Source: Thalassomonas viridans (GTDB lineage Bacteria; Pseudomonadota; Gammaproteobacteria; Enterobacterales; Alteromonadaceae). Taken from it: DNA of 64,000 nucleotides. Location of the stretch: NCBI RefSeq assembly GCF_000948985.2, contig NZ_CP059733.1:3038001-3102000 (forward strand). Direction: 5' to 3'. The notes below the pieces were generated by a model. That model was not told the DNA's origin. It saw nothing but the letters and a program-made list of their open reading frames with translations, and made no database searches. A program made the position numbers and the translations under genes. Positions 50,208-60,200 of this stretch are shown in pieces; the first letter of the stretch is position 1, and every line of letters starts with the position of its first letter.

Positions 50208-51498
50208 ATCAAGCTTTAATGTTGACATAGAAGACGCATCGGGACAGAAGTACATCCTAAACACCTATTCACGGGCCCTGGTAAAGATGAGTGATACGCT
50301 TCATCAGGAATATACACAGGGTGAAATCTTGTCCGACTCTGCCTACCAGGCGTTAAAGAGCGCCGGCATTTTAGTGGATGACAAAACCACTCAGCAGCAA
50401 CAGGCCTACCAGACATTTGAAAAAGAGCAAAATCACAACCGGCAGTTGAATCTGGTGGTCCCGTTAACCAATGCCTGCAACCTCGGGTGTTCCTATTGCT
50501 ATCAGGTTATTCATGGCGATTTCAGGGGGGAAGATAAAATCAAGCTGAAACCCTGGAACGATACCAGTATTGAAGCCTTGATTAACTTTGTTGAACAGCA
50601 ACTGAATAATGAGCAGTTTGATGAAGTCAGGCTCAGATGGTATGGCGGTGAGCCGTTAATCCGCCTGGATCTGATTGAAAAAATCGGCCTTGGTATTAAG
50701 CAAGTGTGTGCCAGATTAGGTAAAAGACTTTCAGGCATGGCGGTCACCAACGGTACTTTACTTAAAGACAAAGCGCTTAAAATATTAAAGCAGGTGAATA
50801 TCGACCGGCTTGAAATATCCTTAGACGGCCCGCCGCAAACCCATAATCTGCTCAGACCAAAAGCCTTGGGCAAGGGCAGTTATGATGAGGTGCTCGCCGG
50901 TATATTAAACGCCGCCAAGTATATTGACCTGATTGTTTTTCGCGTGAATCTGCATACTAAAAATGTTGAGCACGTAGAAAAATGGCTGGAAGCCATAGCG
51001 GATGATATTCGCCTGCCCAACCTTTACCATAAATATAAACTAGTGGAAGGCGACGACACCAATGAGTTTGGCTGGCATGACTATACCAAACTTTCTGAAC
51101 GCCTGATCAATAAGGCAAAAAGCCTGGGCTTAAAGCACCTGCAACCTAATCTTTCGACCGAACTTTGTCCCGCAATTCGCAATAACTACTTTATCGTGCA
51201 GTCCGATTTAAAACTCTACAAATGCCCGCAGAACCTGGGCTCAGACGATAATGTCGGCGTTATTGCCGAAGCGGGGGATTACTCCTTAAACGACACGGCG
51301 AAGCACTGGGCCGAATACAGCGTTGAAAAAGACAAGCGCTGTACCAGCTGCAACCATTTGCCGGCGTGTAATGGCGGCTGTCCTTATAACGAGATTATGG
51401 GAAAAATAAATAATAAAAGCATTGAACAATATTCCAGAGAGGAGAACTGTTGTCGTGAAAAATCAAACCCAAACATCTACCTTGAACGCCTGTTATAA
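50200..51498 (+). CDS. Radical SAM/SPASM peptide maturase 3
   Basis: The start at 50200 (8-base overlap ATGGCTAA with the previous stop, GAGG upstream) is preferred over an earlier in-frame start. The 432-residue enzyme has an N-terminal part with a sheet-like DIEDASGQKYILNTYSR, the cluster motif at 93-100 (CNLGCSYC, then YQ), RWYGGEPLIR, LEISLDGPPQTHN and a SPASM end (LCPAIRNNYF, LYKCPQNLG, RCTSCNHLPACNGGCPYN). Paralogous to enzymes 2 and 4, so each probably acts on its own site. Confidence 0.92.
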   Translation: MAKSSFNVDIEDASGQKYILNTYSRALVKMSDTLHQEYTQGEILSDSAYQALKSAGILVDDKTTQQQQAYQTFEKEQNHNRQLNLVVPLTNACNLGCSYCYQVIHGDFRGEDKIKLKPWNDTSIEALINFVEQQLNNEQFDEVRLRWYGGEPLIRLDLIEKIGLGIKQVCARLGKRLSGMAVTNGTLLKDKALKILKQVNIDRLEISLDGPPQTHNLLRPKALGKGSYDEVLAGILNAAKYIDLIVFRVNLHTKNVEHVEKWLEAIADDIRLPNLYHKYKLVEGDDTNEFGWHDYTKLSERLINKAKSLGLKHLQPNLSTELCPAIRNNYFIVQSDLKLYKCPQNLGSDDNVGVIAEAGDYSLNDTAKHWAEYSVEKDKRCTSCNHLPACNGGCPYNEIMGKINNKSIEQYSREENCCREKSNPNIYLERLL

Positions 51499-52831
51499 GC
51501 CGTCGTTTTATAACATAGTTACGGCGCATCCGGATGAGGGCAAGGTTATTCTGTATAACAGTCTTACCGGCACCCGTATCAATGTTTCGGACAGCGTTGT
51601 AGACAAGCCCCTGAGCAACTGGCTGCAAAACAGTGCCGAGCCGGAGCCTGAAATAAAGGAGTCGTTACTGTCGCAGCTGAAAAAACTCGGCTTTATTATT
51701 GATAAAGACAGGCAAGAGCAGACGTACATTAAGAAATGGCAGGACAATGTCAACTACGATGACAAGGCGCGTTCGGTCACCGTAGTGTTAACCCGAAAAT
51801 GTAATTTAGGCTGTCATTACTGTTTTCAGGATAAGGAGCAGGATGACGCCGAAGTTAACCAGCGCAAGGTATTGGACTATATCCGCTCCCAGGCCATTCC
51901 CGGCGGCTCGCTTACCGTAACCTGGTTCGGCGGCGAACCCACCTTGAAAATGAAAATGATCCATGAGTTTTCGGCGGAAATTCAACGTTATTGCCAGGAA
52001 AATAACGTGCGTTACATAGGCGCTATCACCACCAATGGCGTCAGGCTTGGCAGTGAGAAAGTGAAACAGCTGATCCAGGATAAGGTGATGCAGTATCAAA
52101 TTTCTCTCGACGGGCCTGATTTCATTCAGGAACAGAGGCGGCCGGCACTTAATGGTAGCACTACCTACGAGCAAATATTAGAAAATATCCGCCTGCTTAT
52201 CAGTCACAAGGCCAATATTATTATCAAGGTGATCATAGACACGAAAAACTGGCAGCATGTCGAGCAGATGTTCGCCGATCTTGATGCTAAAAAGATATTG
52301 CCGCATGTAAGATTTGCCATTCAGGAAACCGAATCAAAATTTTCATCGGCCAATTACGGCTGCCGTTTCGCCAGCCTTGCCGAGTTTGCCCGGGTAAAAC
52401 TCTATCTGCTAAGCAAGCTGGCCAGTTATGGTTATCCATTGTCTGAGCCCGGGAAAAAAGCGACGTTTTGCGAAGCGACCAGCCCTTATGCCACCACAAT
52501 CGATATGGAAGGCAATTTATTCCGCTGCTCTACCGAGCAGGAGAATCTGGTGGCCCGGCTTGATGACGATAACAACCAGGTATGGCTGAACAAAGAGTAT
52601 CAGGAGCTGTTTTTTACCCCCGAGCTTGGCACTCACGAAGGCTGTAATTCCTGTAAGGTGCTGCCCATTTGCGGTGGCGGCTGTACTATCGCGGCAAAAA
52701 ATATGGCTAACCGGCAAACCTGCTCTTTTTATAAACCCGGGATAGGCGATTATTTGCGTATGCTGGCGGGAAAACCCATTGATAAGCCTGAGATAACTCC
52801 TGTGGTTATCGAGCAGGTGGCATTGGGGTAA
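51455..52831 (+). CDS. Radical SAM/SPASM peptide maturase 4
   Basis: A GTG start at 51455 (GAGAGGAG about 10 bases upstream) is chosen; it overlaps the previous gene by 44 bases. The 458-residue enzyme has an N-terminal extension of about 110 residues, the cluster motif at 116-123 (CNLGCHYC, then FQDKE), TWFGGEPTLKM, YQISLDGPDFIQEQRRP and a SPASM end (FCEATSPYA, LFRCSTEQEN, GCNSCKVLPICGGGCTIA, CSFYKP). Last gene of the cluster. Confidence 0.92.
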   Translation: MKNQTQTSTLNACYKPSFYNIVTAHPDEGKVILYNSLTGTRINVSDSVVDKPLSNWLQNSAEPEPEIKESLLSQLKKLGFIIDKDRQEQTYIKKWQDNVNYDDKARSVTVVLTRKCNLGCHYCFQDKEQDDAEVNQRKVLDYIRSQAIPGGSLTVTWFGGEPTLKMKMIHEFSAEIQRYCQENNVRYIGAITTNGVRLGSEKVKQLIQDKVMQYQISLDGPDFIQEQRRPALNGSTTYEQILENIRLLISHKANIIIKVIIDTKNWQHVEQMFADLDAKKILPHVRFAIQETESKFSSANYGCRFASLAEFARVKLYLLSKLASYGYPLSEPGKKATFCEATSPYATTIDMEGNLFRCSTEQENLVARLDDDNNQVWLNKEYQELFFTPELGTHEGCNSCKVLPICGGGCTIAAKNMANRQTCSFYKPGIGDYLRMLAGKPIDKPEITPVVIEQVALG

Positions 52832-52895
52832 AAAGGGTTATTGTCACAGGGCTTGGGCCGGTTAAGGCCCGCTTGTGGTGCCTAACTGACGAAAT

Positions 52896-52924
52896 GCCCG
52901 GTTCGAAATGGTAATGAACCGGGC
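52896..52924. terminator. Strong hairpin between the RiPP cluster and module C
   Basis: GCCCGGTTC (52896-52904) and GAACCGGGC (52916-52924) pair perfectly; TTGTTCC follows on the plus strand. It separates the convergent radical SAM operon and module copy C. Confidence 0.65.
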
Positions 52925-52966
52925 TTGTTCCTCAGTTACTGCTTTTTCAACTACTGCTGCCTGCGG

Positions 52967-53254
52967 TTACAGCTCACGGGCAAGCGCAGATAAACTCTGG
53001 TGGAGCTGTTCTATTCTCTCGCGGTAGTTTTCGGCCTGTTCCTTGAGCCAGCAGCTGAGATGGCGGATCCCTTCGCCGGTTTGCGGGCTGATGTTATCCG
53101 GCTCGCGGGTGACGGCAGCAAAGGCATCGCAGAGAAAGGCGCATTCTTCGCTGAACTTGTTAAAATCGTCGCTCAAGCTGATGCATTCGCTGGAAAGCTG
53201 CTTTATTTGCTCGTCGTCATCCAGAGGGGTATAGGTATCGTCTGATTCAGACAT
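52967..53254 (-). CDS. Module copy C, helical partner protein (diverged)
   Basis: The 95-residue protein keeps the family core LSDDFNKFSEECAFLCDAFAAVTREPDNISPQTGEGIRHLS but differs from copies A and B over much of its length (SECISLS, WLKEQAENYRERIEQLHQSLSALARE). It is still joined by an 8-base overlap to a leader-conserved small gene. Its greater divergence suggests an older copy or another specificity. It lies 136 bases from the end of the radical SAM genes, converging with them. Confidence 0.72.
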   Translation of the reverse strand: MSESDDTYTPLDDDEQIKQLSSECISLSDDFNKFSEECAFLCDAFAAVTREPDNISPQTGEGIRHLSCWLKEQAENYRERIEQLHQSLSALAREL

Positions 53255-53402
53255 GAGTCTGTCCTCCGCTTAACATTAACTGTGGGAATTTGCCGGGCAA
53301 ATGGTCTGTGCTTGCTGGCGTGAGACTATGAGGGGCAAGTTTCTTTTCTGTTAAATAAACTTTAATCGAGTGAAACTCTGGCATATCATTAGGCTTAGCC
53401 AT
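53247..53402 (-). CDS. Module copy C, small peptide with conserved leader
   Basis: A 51-residue peptide. Residues 1-19 (MAKPNDMPEFHSIKVYLTE) match copies A and B nearly exactly, also at DNA level, but the remaining 32 residues (including KFPQLMLSGGQTHV) are unrelated, with no cysteine. CAGGAG precedes the ATG. The contrast of constant leader and wholly different tail is the main reason to regard these genes as precursor-like. Confidence 0.62.
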   Translation of the reverse strand: MAKPNDMPEFHSIKVYLTEKKLAPHSLTPASTDHLPGKFPQLMLSGGQTHV

Positions 53403-53431
53403 AATGGATACTCCTGTTATCTGTTGTGGTA

Positions 53432-53506
53432 GCTTCCTCCGGGTGTGGTCGCACTCGGGGGGAGCGCCTGTTTTTGCTTCTTACTTGTCTGTAAATACCT
53501 CCGTCG
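53432..53506 (-). promoter_or_regulatory. Conserved 5' leader RNA of module C
   Basis: Hairpin 53432-53465 (GCTCCCCCCGAGTG...CACCCGGAGGAAGC on the transcript) is the counterpart of those in copies A and B, with one weakened pair; GACGGAGGTATT at 53495-53506 corresponds to the orphan SD-like sequence. Confidence 0.5.
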
Positions 53507-53594
53507 GTTGCTTGATACCCCTTAATTGATAGTACAAAACTCAGGATAAATCCGCCTGGGAGAGCAAATAATTTTCCGGCAATTTTCCTGAACT

Positions 53595-53610
53595 GTACAG
53601 ATAACTGTAC
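53595..53610 (-). promoter_or_regulatory. Perfect palindromic operator upstream of module C
   Basis: GTACAGATAACTGTAC is fully palindromic in its arms (GTACAG/CTGTAC) and corresponds to the imperfect sites before copies A and B; about 193 bases before the small gene. Confidence 0.5.
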
Positions 53611-54118
53611 TCTATTCTTAATGTTATGAAAAATAAGAGGTTTAATTATACTGTTCGCACTGGCTGTTATGCTTTTGGTTATCACAAAAAGCTCGGGGAC
53701 AAGAGAGGCAATACGGGTATACATTTGCAGCGAGGGCGGGGCGTTATTTTAAATGTCAGGTAAAGGTTATTTTTATCGCTGGAAGCTGATACTGCGGATT
53801 TGAACGTAGGTTTTCGTTCTCGTTTGCCTGCTTCGGGCAAAAGGCGGTTAAATTAACATATAGCGGCTAAAGCCATATTTGTTCTGGATCATATAAGCTA
53901 TTATTTTTACTGGCAATTGCTGAAAAAATCGGCGAATAAGTTATTGTTTAAAAAAATGTTAATATAACTAAGTTCGGGCCATTTACTTCATTGTGAGCTG
54001 CTGATATTCTTCACCTTTTACGAATGCTCTCGTAAATAAATTGTTATTTCGATTTTTCACCGCATGTTAAATGCACTTTATTAAAGCGATATGCTTGTTT
54101 CCTGATAGAGAAGTTGTA
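53611..54118. other. Intergenic region before the LRR lipoprotein
   Basis: About 500 bases; no gene supported. The promoter of the lipoprotein is presumably in 53880-54080. No clear hairpin with T-run. Confidence 0.4.
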
Positions 54119-55855
54119 ATGCCGTATAGAAAAGTAAAATTTACCCTGGCGGGCGGTTTGTTGGCCACCGTGAGCGGTTGTGCCATGATGGCGCCCGAGT
54201 CTGTAGATGAATTGGTTTTCAAAGATGCCAATTTTGCCGCTTGTGTTAAAAGAACCAACCAGCCGAGCCTGGCGCTGATACAAGAGCTGAAATGTGGCGT
54301 AAAGGGAATTACTTCGGTAGAAGAGATAAAATATATGCCCGGGCTGGTCAGCTTAAATCTGTACAACAACGAACTGACCGAAATAGACACCCGTTATAAC
54401 CCTAAACTGGAAAGCCTGGTGGTGGGAAAAAATAAGATTACCTCGATAGATCTGAGCCGTAACCCTGAGCTGAACATGCTCAATGTTGAGCAAAACCCGC
54501 TGAAAAGCCTGGATGTCAGTGAAAACAAGGCGCTGAAGCGTCTGTATGCCTATAAGATCCCGTTAACGGAAATCGATGTTACCGGCTTGAGCAAGCTGGA
54601 AGATTTGGGGTTAAGCCGGCATAAGCTGACGTCGCTCGACCTGTCGCAAAACCCGCTGCTGAGCATGTTAAACCTTAGCATCGGGACATTAGCTGAATTG
54701 GATCTGAGCGCCAACCCGGCACTTGAGATGGCTTTTATTGGCGGCAACAAGCTCACCGACATAGATTTTAGCAAAAACCCGGAGATCACCCGGTTAAATG
54801 TACGGGATAACCAGTTGACCGAACTGGATATCAGCGGCTTGGAGCAGCTTTATTCTATAAAGGCCGACTATAACCAGCTGGCCACCATTAAGCTGGGCGA
54901 TAAACCGGAACTTTCGAGCCTGGAGCTGAACAACAACCAGTTAACGGCGCTGAATCTGGAAAACGCCCCTGTGCTGTCTAAATTAGTGGCCTTTAATAAT
55001 CCCCTGAGTGAACTGATTCTGGCCGACGACAATAATATTTCGACCTTGTCGGTTGAAGGTACGCCTTATGCGCTGTCGACCGAGGGCAAGGCGGCTGAAG
55101 ACAAGGGTATAGAGCAGCTGGTAACTCCCAGGGTGAATATCCTTGAATCCGGGCTGATTGTTAAACAGGGAGCCGGACAGAAAGTCACGCCGGGCCTGCT
55201 GGTAAAACCTCAGTTGGGCCAGTATATCGGCTTTACCTACAGCGTTAATCTGCCCAAGGATGCCGGGCGGTTAAGCAACCAGGTGCAGTTTCCCATCACT
55301 GTCCGTATGACCCATCCTGAGCTGACCAATCCTAAAAACAACCATAAGTTTTCGGAGTCGAAATGGACGGATACCATGTTCAAAAACAACACCAACCTGG
55401 CATGGTGGTATTTCGGTGAAGCCTATGAACTGGTGGAAGGACGCTGGAAACTTGATATTTTATACCGCGACAGTGTGATCGCCAGTAAATCATATTTGTT
55501 GATCGACCCGAATAAATCTGACGAAGAAAGGGACGAAGATACCCGCCAGGCCCTGATGATGCACGAGTTAGTGCTTGAAGGGGATAAAACCCTGTGCGCC
55601 GAATCCAAGTTCAGGGGCTGTCTGGATTTTGAATCTCAGCAGGCTTGTGTTACCGCCCTGACACCACATAAAAATCAGTGCCGCAGAAAGTCATTTTACC
55701 ATTTAAGAGGCAAGGCCAATCAGGTGCCGTCGGTGGAGCAGCTGCGCAGCTATTTCAGTGATTATACCGCCTGTATGTCGATGAGTTACATTAAGCAGCA
55801 ATCGGTAATTACCGCCGATCAGGTTTCGGCCTGTTTTACGGAGAATGCCGGGTAA
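54119..55855 (+). CDS. Leucine-rich repeat lipoprotein
   Basis: The start at 54119 gives 578 residues with a lipoprotein signal ending in VSGC (lipobox). From about residue 75 to 315 there are some ten leucine-rich repeats of about 21 residues (LVSLNLYNNELTEID, LNMLNVEQNPLKSLD, LSMLNLSIGTLAELD, LSSLELNNNQLTALN). A separate C-terminal region follows (about 370-578) with Cys pairs (GCLDFESQQACVTAL). It is probably anchored in the outer membrane and binds a ligand or partner. No gene partner is obvious. Confidence 0.83.
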   Translation: MPYRKVKFTLAGGLLATVSGCAMMAPESVDELVFKDANFAACVKRTNQPSLALIQELKCGVKGITSVEEIKYMPGLVSLNLYNNELTEIDTRYNPKLESLVVGKNKITSIDLSRNPELNMLNVEQNPLKSLDVSENKALKRLYAYKIPLTEIDVTGLSKLEDLGLSRHKLTSLDLSQNPLLSMLNLSIGTLAELDLSANPALEMAFIGGNKLTDIDFSKNPEITRLNVRDNQLTELDISGLEQLYSIKADYNQLATIKLGDKPELSSLELNNNQLTALNLENAPVLSKLVAFNNPLSELILADDNNISTLSVEGTPYALSTEGKAAEDKGIEQLVTPRVNILESGLIVKQGAGQKVTPGLLVKPQLGQYIGFTYSVNLPKDAGRLSNQVQFPITVRMTHPELTNPKNNHKFSESKWTDTMFKNNTNLAWWYFGEAYELVEGRWKLDILYRDSVIASKSYLLIDPNKSDEERDEDTRQALMMHELVLEGDKTLCAESKFRGCLDFESQQACVTALTPHKNQCRRKSFYHLRGKANQVPSVEQLRSYFSDYTACMSMSYIKQQSVITADQVSACFTENAG

Positions 55856-55914
55856 ACAAGCATTTTTGTTAAGGCGTTAAGGCTTTATTGTTAAGGCTTT
55901 CTTGTTAAGACAAG

Positions 55915-55955
55915 CCGGTATCGCCTGAACTGGCGATACCGGTTTTTTATTTTTT
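55915..55955 (+). terminator. Rho-independent terminator after the LRR gene
   Basis: CCGGTATCGCC (55915-55925) pairs perfectly with GGCGATACCGG (55932-55942), followed by TTTTTTATTTTTT. Confidence 0.92.
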
Positions 55956-56070
55956 GGCTGAGCAGTCACCGTAGGGATTTATGTTGACTTGCTGAGCATA
56001 TGCAAGGTCTGTATTATTTATCACAAGTGATAAATAAACGTCATCTCAGTATGTTACAGGAAGGAATAAA

Positions 56071-56844
56071 ATGGATTACGTAGCCGTCAATAAAGAAGCC
56101 TGGGACAAGCGCACTAAAGTGCATGTCGAGTCTGCCTTTTATGATGTTGAAGGGTTTCTTGCCGGAAAATCTTCCCTGAACCCCATAGAGCGTCAGTTGC
56201 TTGGGGATGTAACGGGTAAGAGTCTGCTGCATCTGCAATGCCATTTTGGTTTAGATACTTTGTCCTGGGCCCGCCTGGGGGCGAAAGTTACCGGGGTAGA
56301 CCTGTCCCCGCAGGCGATAACACAGGCGCAGGAACTGGCGCAAACTGCGGATTTACCGGCCCGTTTTATCAACAGCGACGTCTATGCCTTTGGCGAGAGC
56401 AGCACCGAGCGGTTTGATATTGTGTTCACTTCTTATGGCGTTTTGTGCTGGCTGCCGGATCTGGATCTGTGGGCGCAAACCATAGCCAAATCATTAAAAC
56501 CCGGGGGACGTTTTTACCTGGTGGAATTCCATCCCTTTCATGACGTGTTATCCGGCTATTGTTATTTTCCCGGCAAGGCTCCGGATATCGAAGAAGAGGG
56601 CACCTATACCGAAAATTGTCCGGGTGAAAAGTCGACTGTGCTCACCTGGCCGCACTCCCTCAGTGAAGTTATTGCCGCCTTAATTAAAGCGGGTATTACC
56701 ATTGAAGGTTTTCAGGAATATCCCTTTAGTCCTTATAACTGTTTTCCCGATCTGGAGTTTGTCGACGGTAAGGGATACCGCCTGCTGTTCAAAGGACAGG
56801 CAATCCCTCTGGTATATTCGCTAACTGCCCGCAAAGTTCCGTAG
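56071..56844 (+). CDS. Class I SAM-dependent methyltransferase
   Basis: The 257-residue protein has the class I methyltransferase motifs: I as LLHLQCHFGLDTLSWARLGAKVTGVDLS (variant HxxCxxG), then RFINSDVYAF, and FDIVFTSYGVLCWLPDLDLWAQTIAKSLKPGGRFYLVEFHP. The start MDYVAVNKEAWDKR is usual in these. The substrate is unknown. It is a single gene with AGGAAGG before the ATG. Confidence 0.87.
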   Translation: MDYVAVNKEAWDKRTKVHVESAFYDVEGFLAGKSSLNPIERQLLGDVTGKSLLHLQCHFGLDTLSWARLGAKVTGVDLSPQAITQAQELAQTADLPARFINSDVYAFGESSTERFDIVFTSYGVLCWLPDLDLWAQTIAKSLKPGGRFYLVEFHPFHDVLSGYCYFPGKAPDIEEEGTYTENCPGEKSTVLTWPHSLSEVIAALIKAGITIEGFQEYPFSPYNCFPDLEFVDGKGYRLLFKGQAIPLVYSLTARKVP

Positions 56845-57263
56845 AATCCCAATCAGGTTAAATATTGCCCCGGGCCTTACATCAAAGGGCCGGGCCAATA
56901 TTCACTTGCTATTGCTTGACCCGGTCCTAATCCTGTCTGTTGTCTGCTGCAACTGGGCTATTTGCAGTCGGACTATAATTATGTCAAGCTTGAGGTGTAC
57001 GTTATTTGCTCGTTTTATCCCGGTTATTGCGTAAATATATAAGGGATAAGGCGATTTTCTATGTGCGCTTTAACCGTCAGACGTTAAGCCTTTGCCCTGG
57101 TTGCAAGCAAGATAGAGAAAGGGCGGCAATTGGGGCCCCGGCTTTGACAAAGCCAGCAAAATAAAGTGTTACTACAGTTCAACCGGCTACATGGAGGTAA
57201 TGATACCCTGTTAGCAGGTCATTCCCGGTAAAGAGCAGTAATTTCTGAACACGGGAGCAGTAT
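56845..57263. other. Intergenic region before the PilY1-like gene
   Basis: About 420 bases. A hairpin CCCGGGCCTT/AAGGGCCGGG at 56869-56894 (one mismatch) may end the methyltransferase transcript, although no T-run follows. No gene is seen. Confidence 0.45.
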
Positions 57264-60200
57264 ATGAACAAGTGGTTTGGGTGCGGTTTACTTATTTTAA
57301 TCTCCGGCTATATCACGGCTGAAGATATTGAGCTTTATGTTGGTGATGTTTCCCAGCGTAGCGGCACTAAACCCCAGGTGCTGATCATTTTCGACAACTC
57401 CGGCAGCATGAGCACTTCGGAAGAAGTCAAAACTCCCTATGATCCTGATACCGTTTACCCGGCCATCGGCGGCTTTAACAGCTTGTCGGAGAGGTTTATT
57501 TATTTCACCAAAGGCACCGGGGTTGACGGTACGATCCCGGTTCCGGACAGTCCGAGCGAAGCCCGGCGCTTTTTATACGATATAAACTCCTGTCATACCG
57601 CGAAGCTTCGTTTGGACAGTGTCGGTTATTATACCGGCCATATCCGTGAATATACCTTCAAAGGTAACTCAGGCAGCTGGCAGGAAATTCCTGACAATAA
57701 CGGCGCTAACATTGAAATTATTGACTGCTGGGATGACGTTAACCTGGAAGATCCGGAAAATGCCGGCATATTAAAGAAAAACTCTCCGCTGGAAGCCTTG
57801 CCCGACGGTTACCCGGTTGACGGTAAGGGCACCAAACAAAATCCGGTTTATTATACCGCCAATGCCGCAGATTCACAGACTCAGCTGGGCACAGGCGAGG
57901 TAGTCACCCTGTATACCGACAATTATCTGCGCTGGAGCCAGGGGGAAAGCATTGCTACGGTTAACCGCAGTCGGCTCGATATTGCCAAAGATACGGTCAC
58001 GGACTTGATAGAGTCGGCTCCGTCGATAGACTTTGGCCTGCAGATTTTCAACCATAACCACAGCGGCGAATATACCCGCGACGGCGGCCGGGTAGTGTTT
58101 GGTATTCAGGAAAGCACGGCGGCGGCACGCCAGGAGTTGATCGATATTATCAACCTGGAGCTGGACGCGGAAACCAATACCCCGTTATGTGAAACCCTTT
58201 ATGAAGCGCGGCGTTATTTCGGCGGTTTGTCGGTGGACTTTGGCGATAACGACTCCAACCGGGGCGGTAGCTATAAGGGCAATACGCCGCCAAGGGATAC
58301 TTCGGTTGAAGATAATAAAACCTATATTGCCCCCTATAACGGCTGTAGCAACCAGGTGTATGTGATTCTGATCACAGATGGTCAGCCTACCCGGGATCTG
58401 GCGGCAGATACTTATGTTAAAGGCTTGCCGGGGGTCGGTGGCCCTTTCAATGTCAATGGCACCAACAACTACCTGGCGGCTTTGGCCGGCTGGATGAATA
58501 CCAATGATATTAATGACAATATCGACGGTAACCAGCATGCCACCTTGTTTACCATAGGTTTTGGTAAAGATGCCGTTAATGATGCCGGTGAATTGCTGCA
58601 GGAAGCGGCAACCCAGGGGGGCGGGCAATATTATCCCGCCGAAGATCCCAGCAGTTTATTGTCTTCGCTGCAGTCGGCGCTGATTGAGATTGCCCGGGAA
58701 AATACCAGCTTTACTTCCCCTTCGATTGCTTCGAATAATTTCGACCGCACCGAAACTCTGGATTCGGTTTATTACGCCATGTTTTTACCGGATCGCGGGC
58801 CGCGCTGGCAGGGCAATATTAAAAAGCTTAAAGTTGTTAACGGCGTACAGGTGGACCGTACCAATACCTCTGCTATCAACAGTGAAGGTAATATAGAAGA
58901 CAGTGCCAAAACCTTCTGGACCCAGGCGACAAGCGCCGACGGCAATGAAGTTAAAGAAGGCGGGGTCGCGGAAATGCTGCGCAGTAAAAGCGACCGCACG
59001 ATTTTAAGCGATCTCGGGGCTTCCGGCTCTTTGGTGGCGTTGACCCGGGCCAATGCCCAAGCTGCCTTTGGCGGCAGCGCCGAGCTGGCGGCGAAACTGG
59101 ATGTGACAGAAGATGAAATTGATGCCCATCTTGACTGGGCCAAAGGCGTGGATGTCGATGATGCCGACAATGACGGCTCCACCACGGATATACGTTTTGA
59201 TGTTTTCGCCGATCCTCTGCATTCCAAACCTTTGGTGATCAACTATGGCGGCTCCAGCAGCTCACAGGATGTCCGCATTATTATCGGCACCAACGCCGGG
59301 GTCCTGCATATGTTTGACGATAACGGCGATACTGTGGATGAAAACTGGGCCTTTATGCCGAAAGAGTTTTTCCCCAACATTAAAACCCTGAAGAATAATT
59401 ATCCCACCTCCGCCAAGGTATACGGCATTGACGGCTCGCCTGCTTCCTATATTCTGGATAAAAACGGTGACGGCACCATCAACAGCGCCAGCGGCGACAA
59501 GGCCTGGGTGTTTGTCGGCCTGCGCCGGGGCGGCTCTTCTTATTATGCCCTGGATGTCACCATTCCCGACTCGCCGAAATTACTTTGGCATATCGACAGC
59601 GGCACCTCAGGTTACAGTGAGCTGGGACAGTCCTGGTCACAGCCCAGGGTGGGATATTCAGCGCTAAATGTTTCCGGCGGCACTGCCAATCCGGTGATCT
59701 TTTTCGGTGGCGGTTATGATATAGGCAAAGACAGCTCGGGGGCGGGCAGCAACGACAGTGTCGGCCGGGCCATTTATATGGCGGATGCCAAAACCGGGAC
59801 TCTGTTATGGAGCCTGAGTCCGTCAACGGCTTCGGGCAATCATACCCAGGTGCCGACGCTGAGCGACAGTATTCCCGCCAGCATCGGCATTTTGGACAGC
59901 GACTCCGACGGCCTGGTGGACCGTTTATATGCCGGTGATACCGGCGGCAATGTCTGGCGCGTCGATATGCCCGGCAATGCGCCGAAAAGCAGCGAAACCC
60001 CGTGGACGGCTTTTAAGCTGGCAGAGCTTGGCGGCACCAGTACTACGGATGACAGGCGTTTTTTCAGTGAACCTTCGATTGTCAGGACCATAATCAGCGA
60101 TACCCTGGAAACCTCGGTAACCGACGAGGACGGTAAAACCACGACGGTAGTTACGCGCCAGGAAAGGCCCTATGAGGCTATTTTAATCGGCAGCGGCGAC

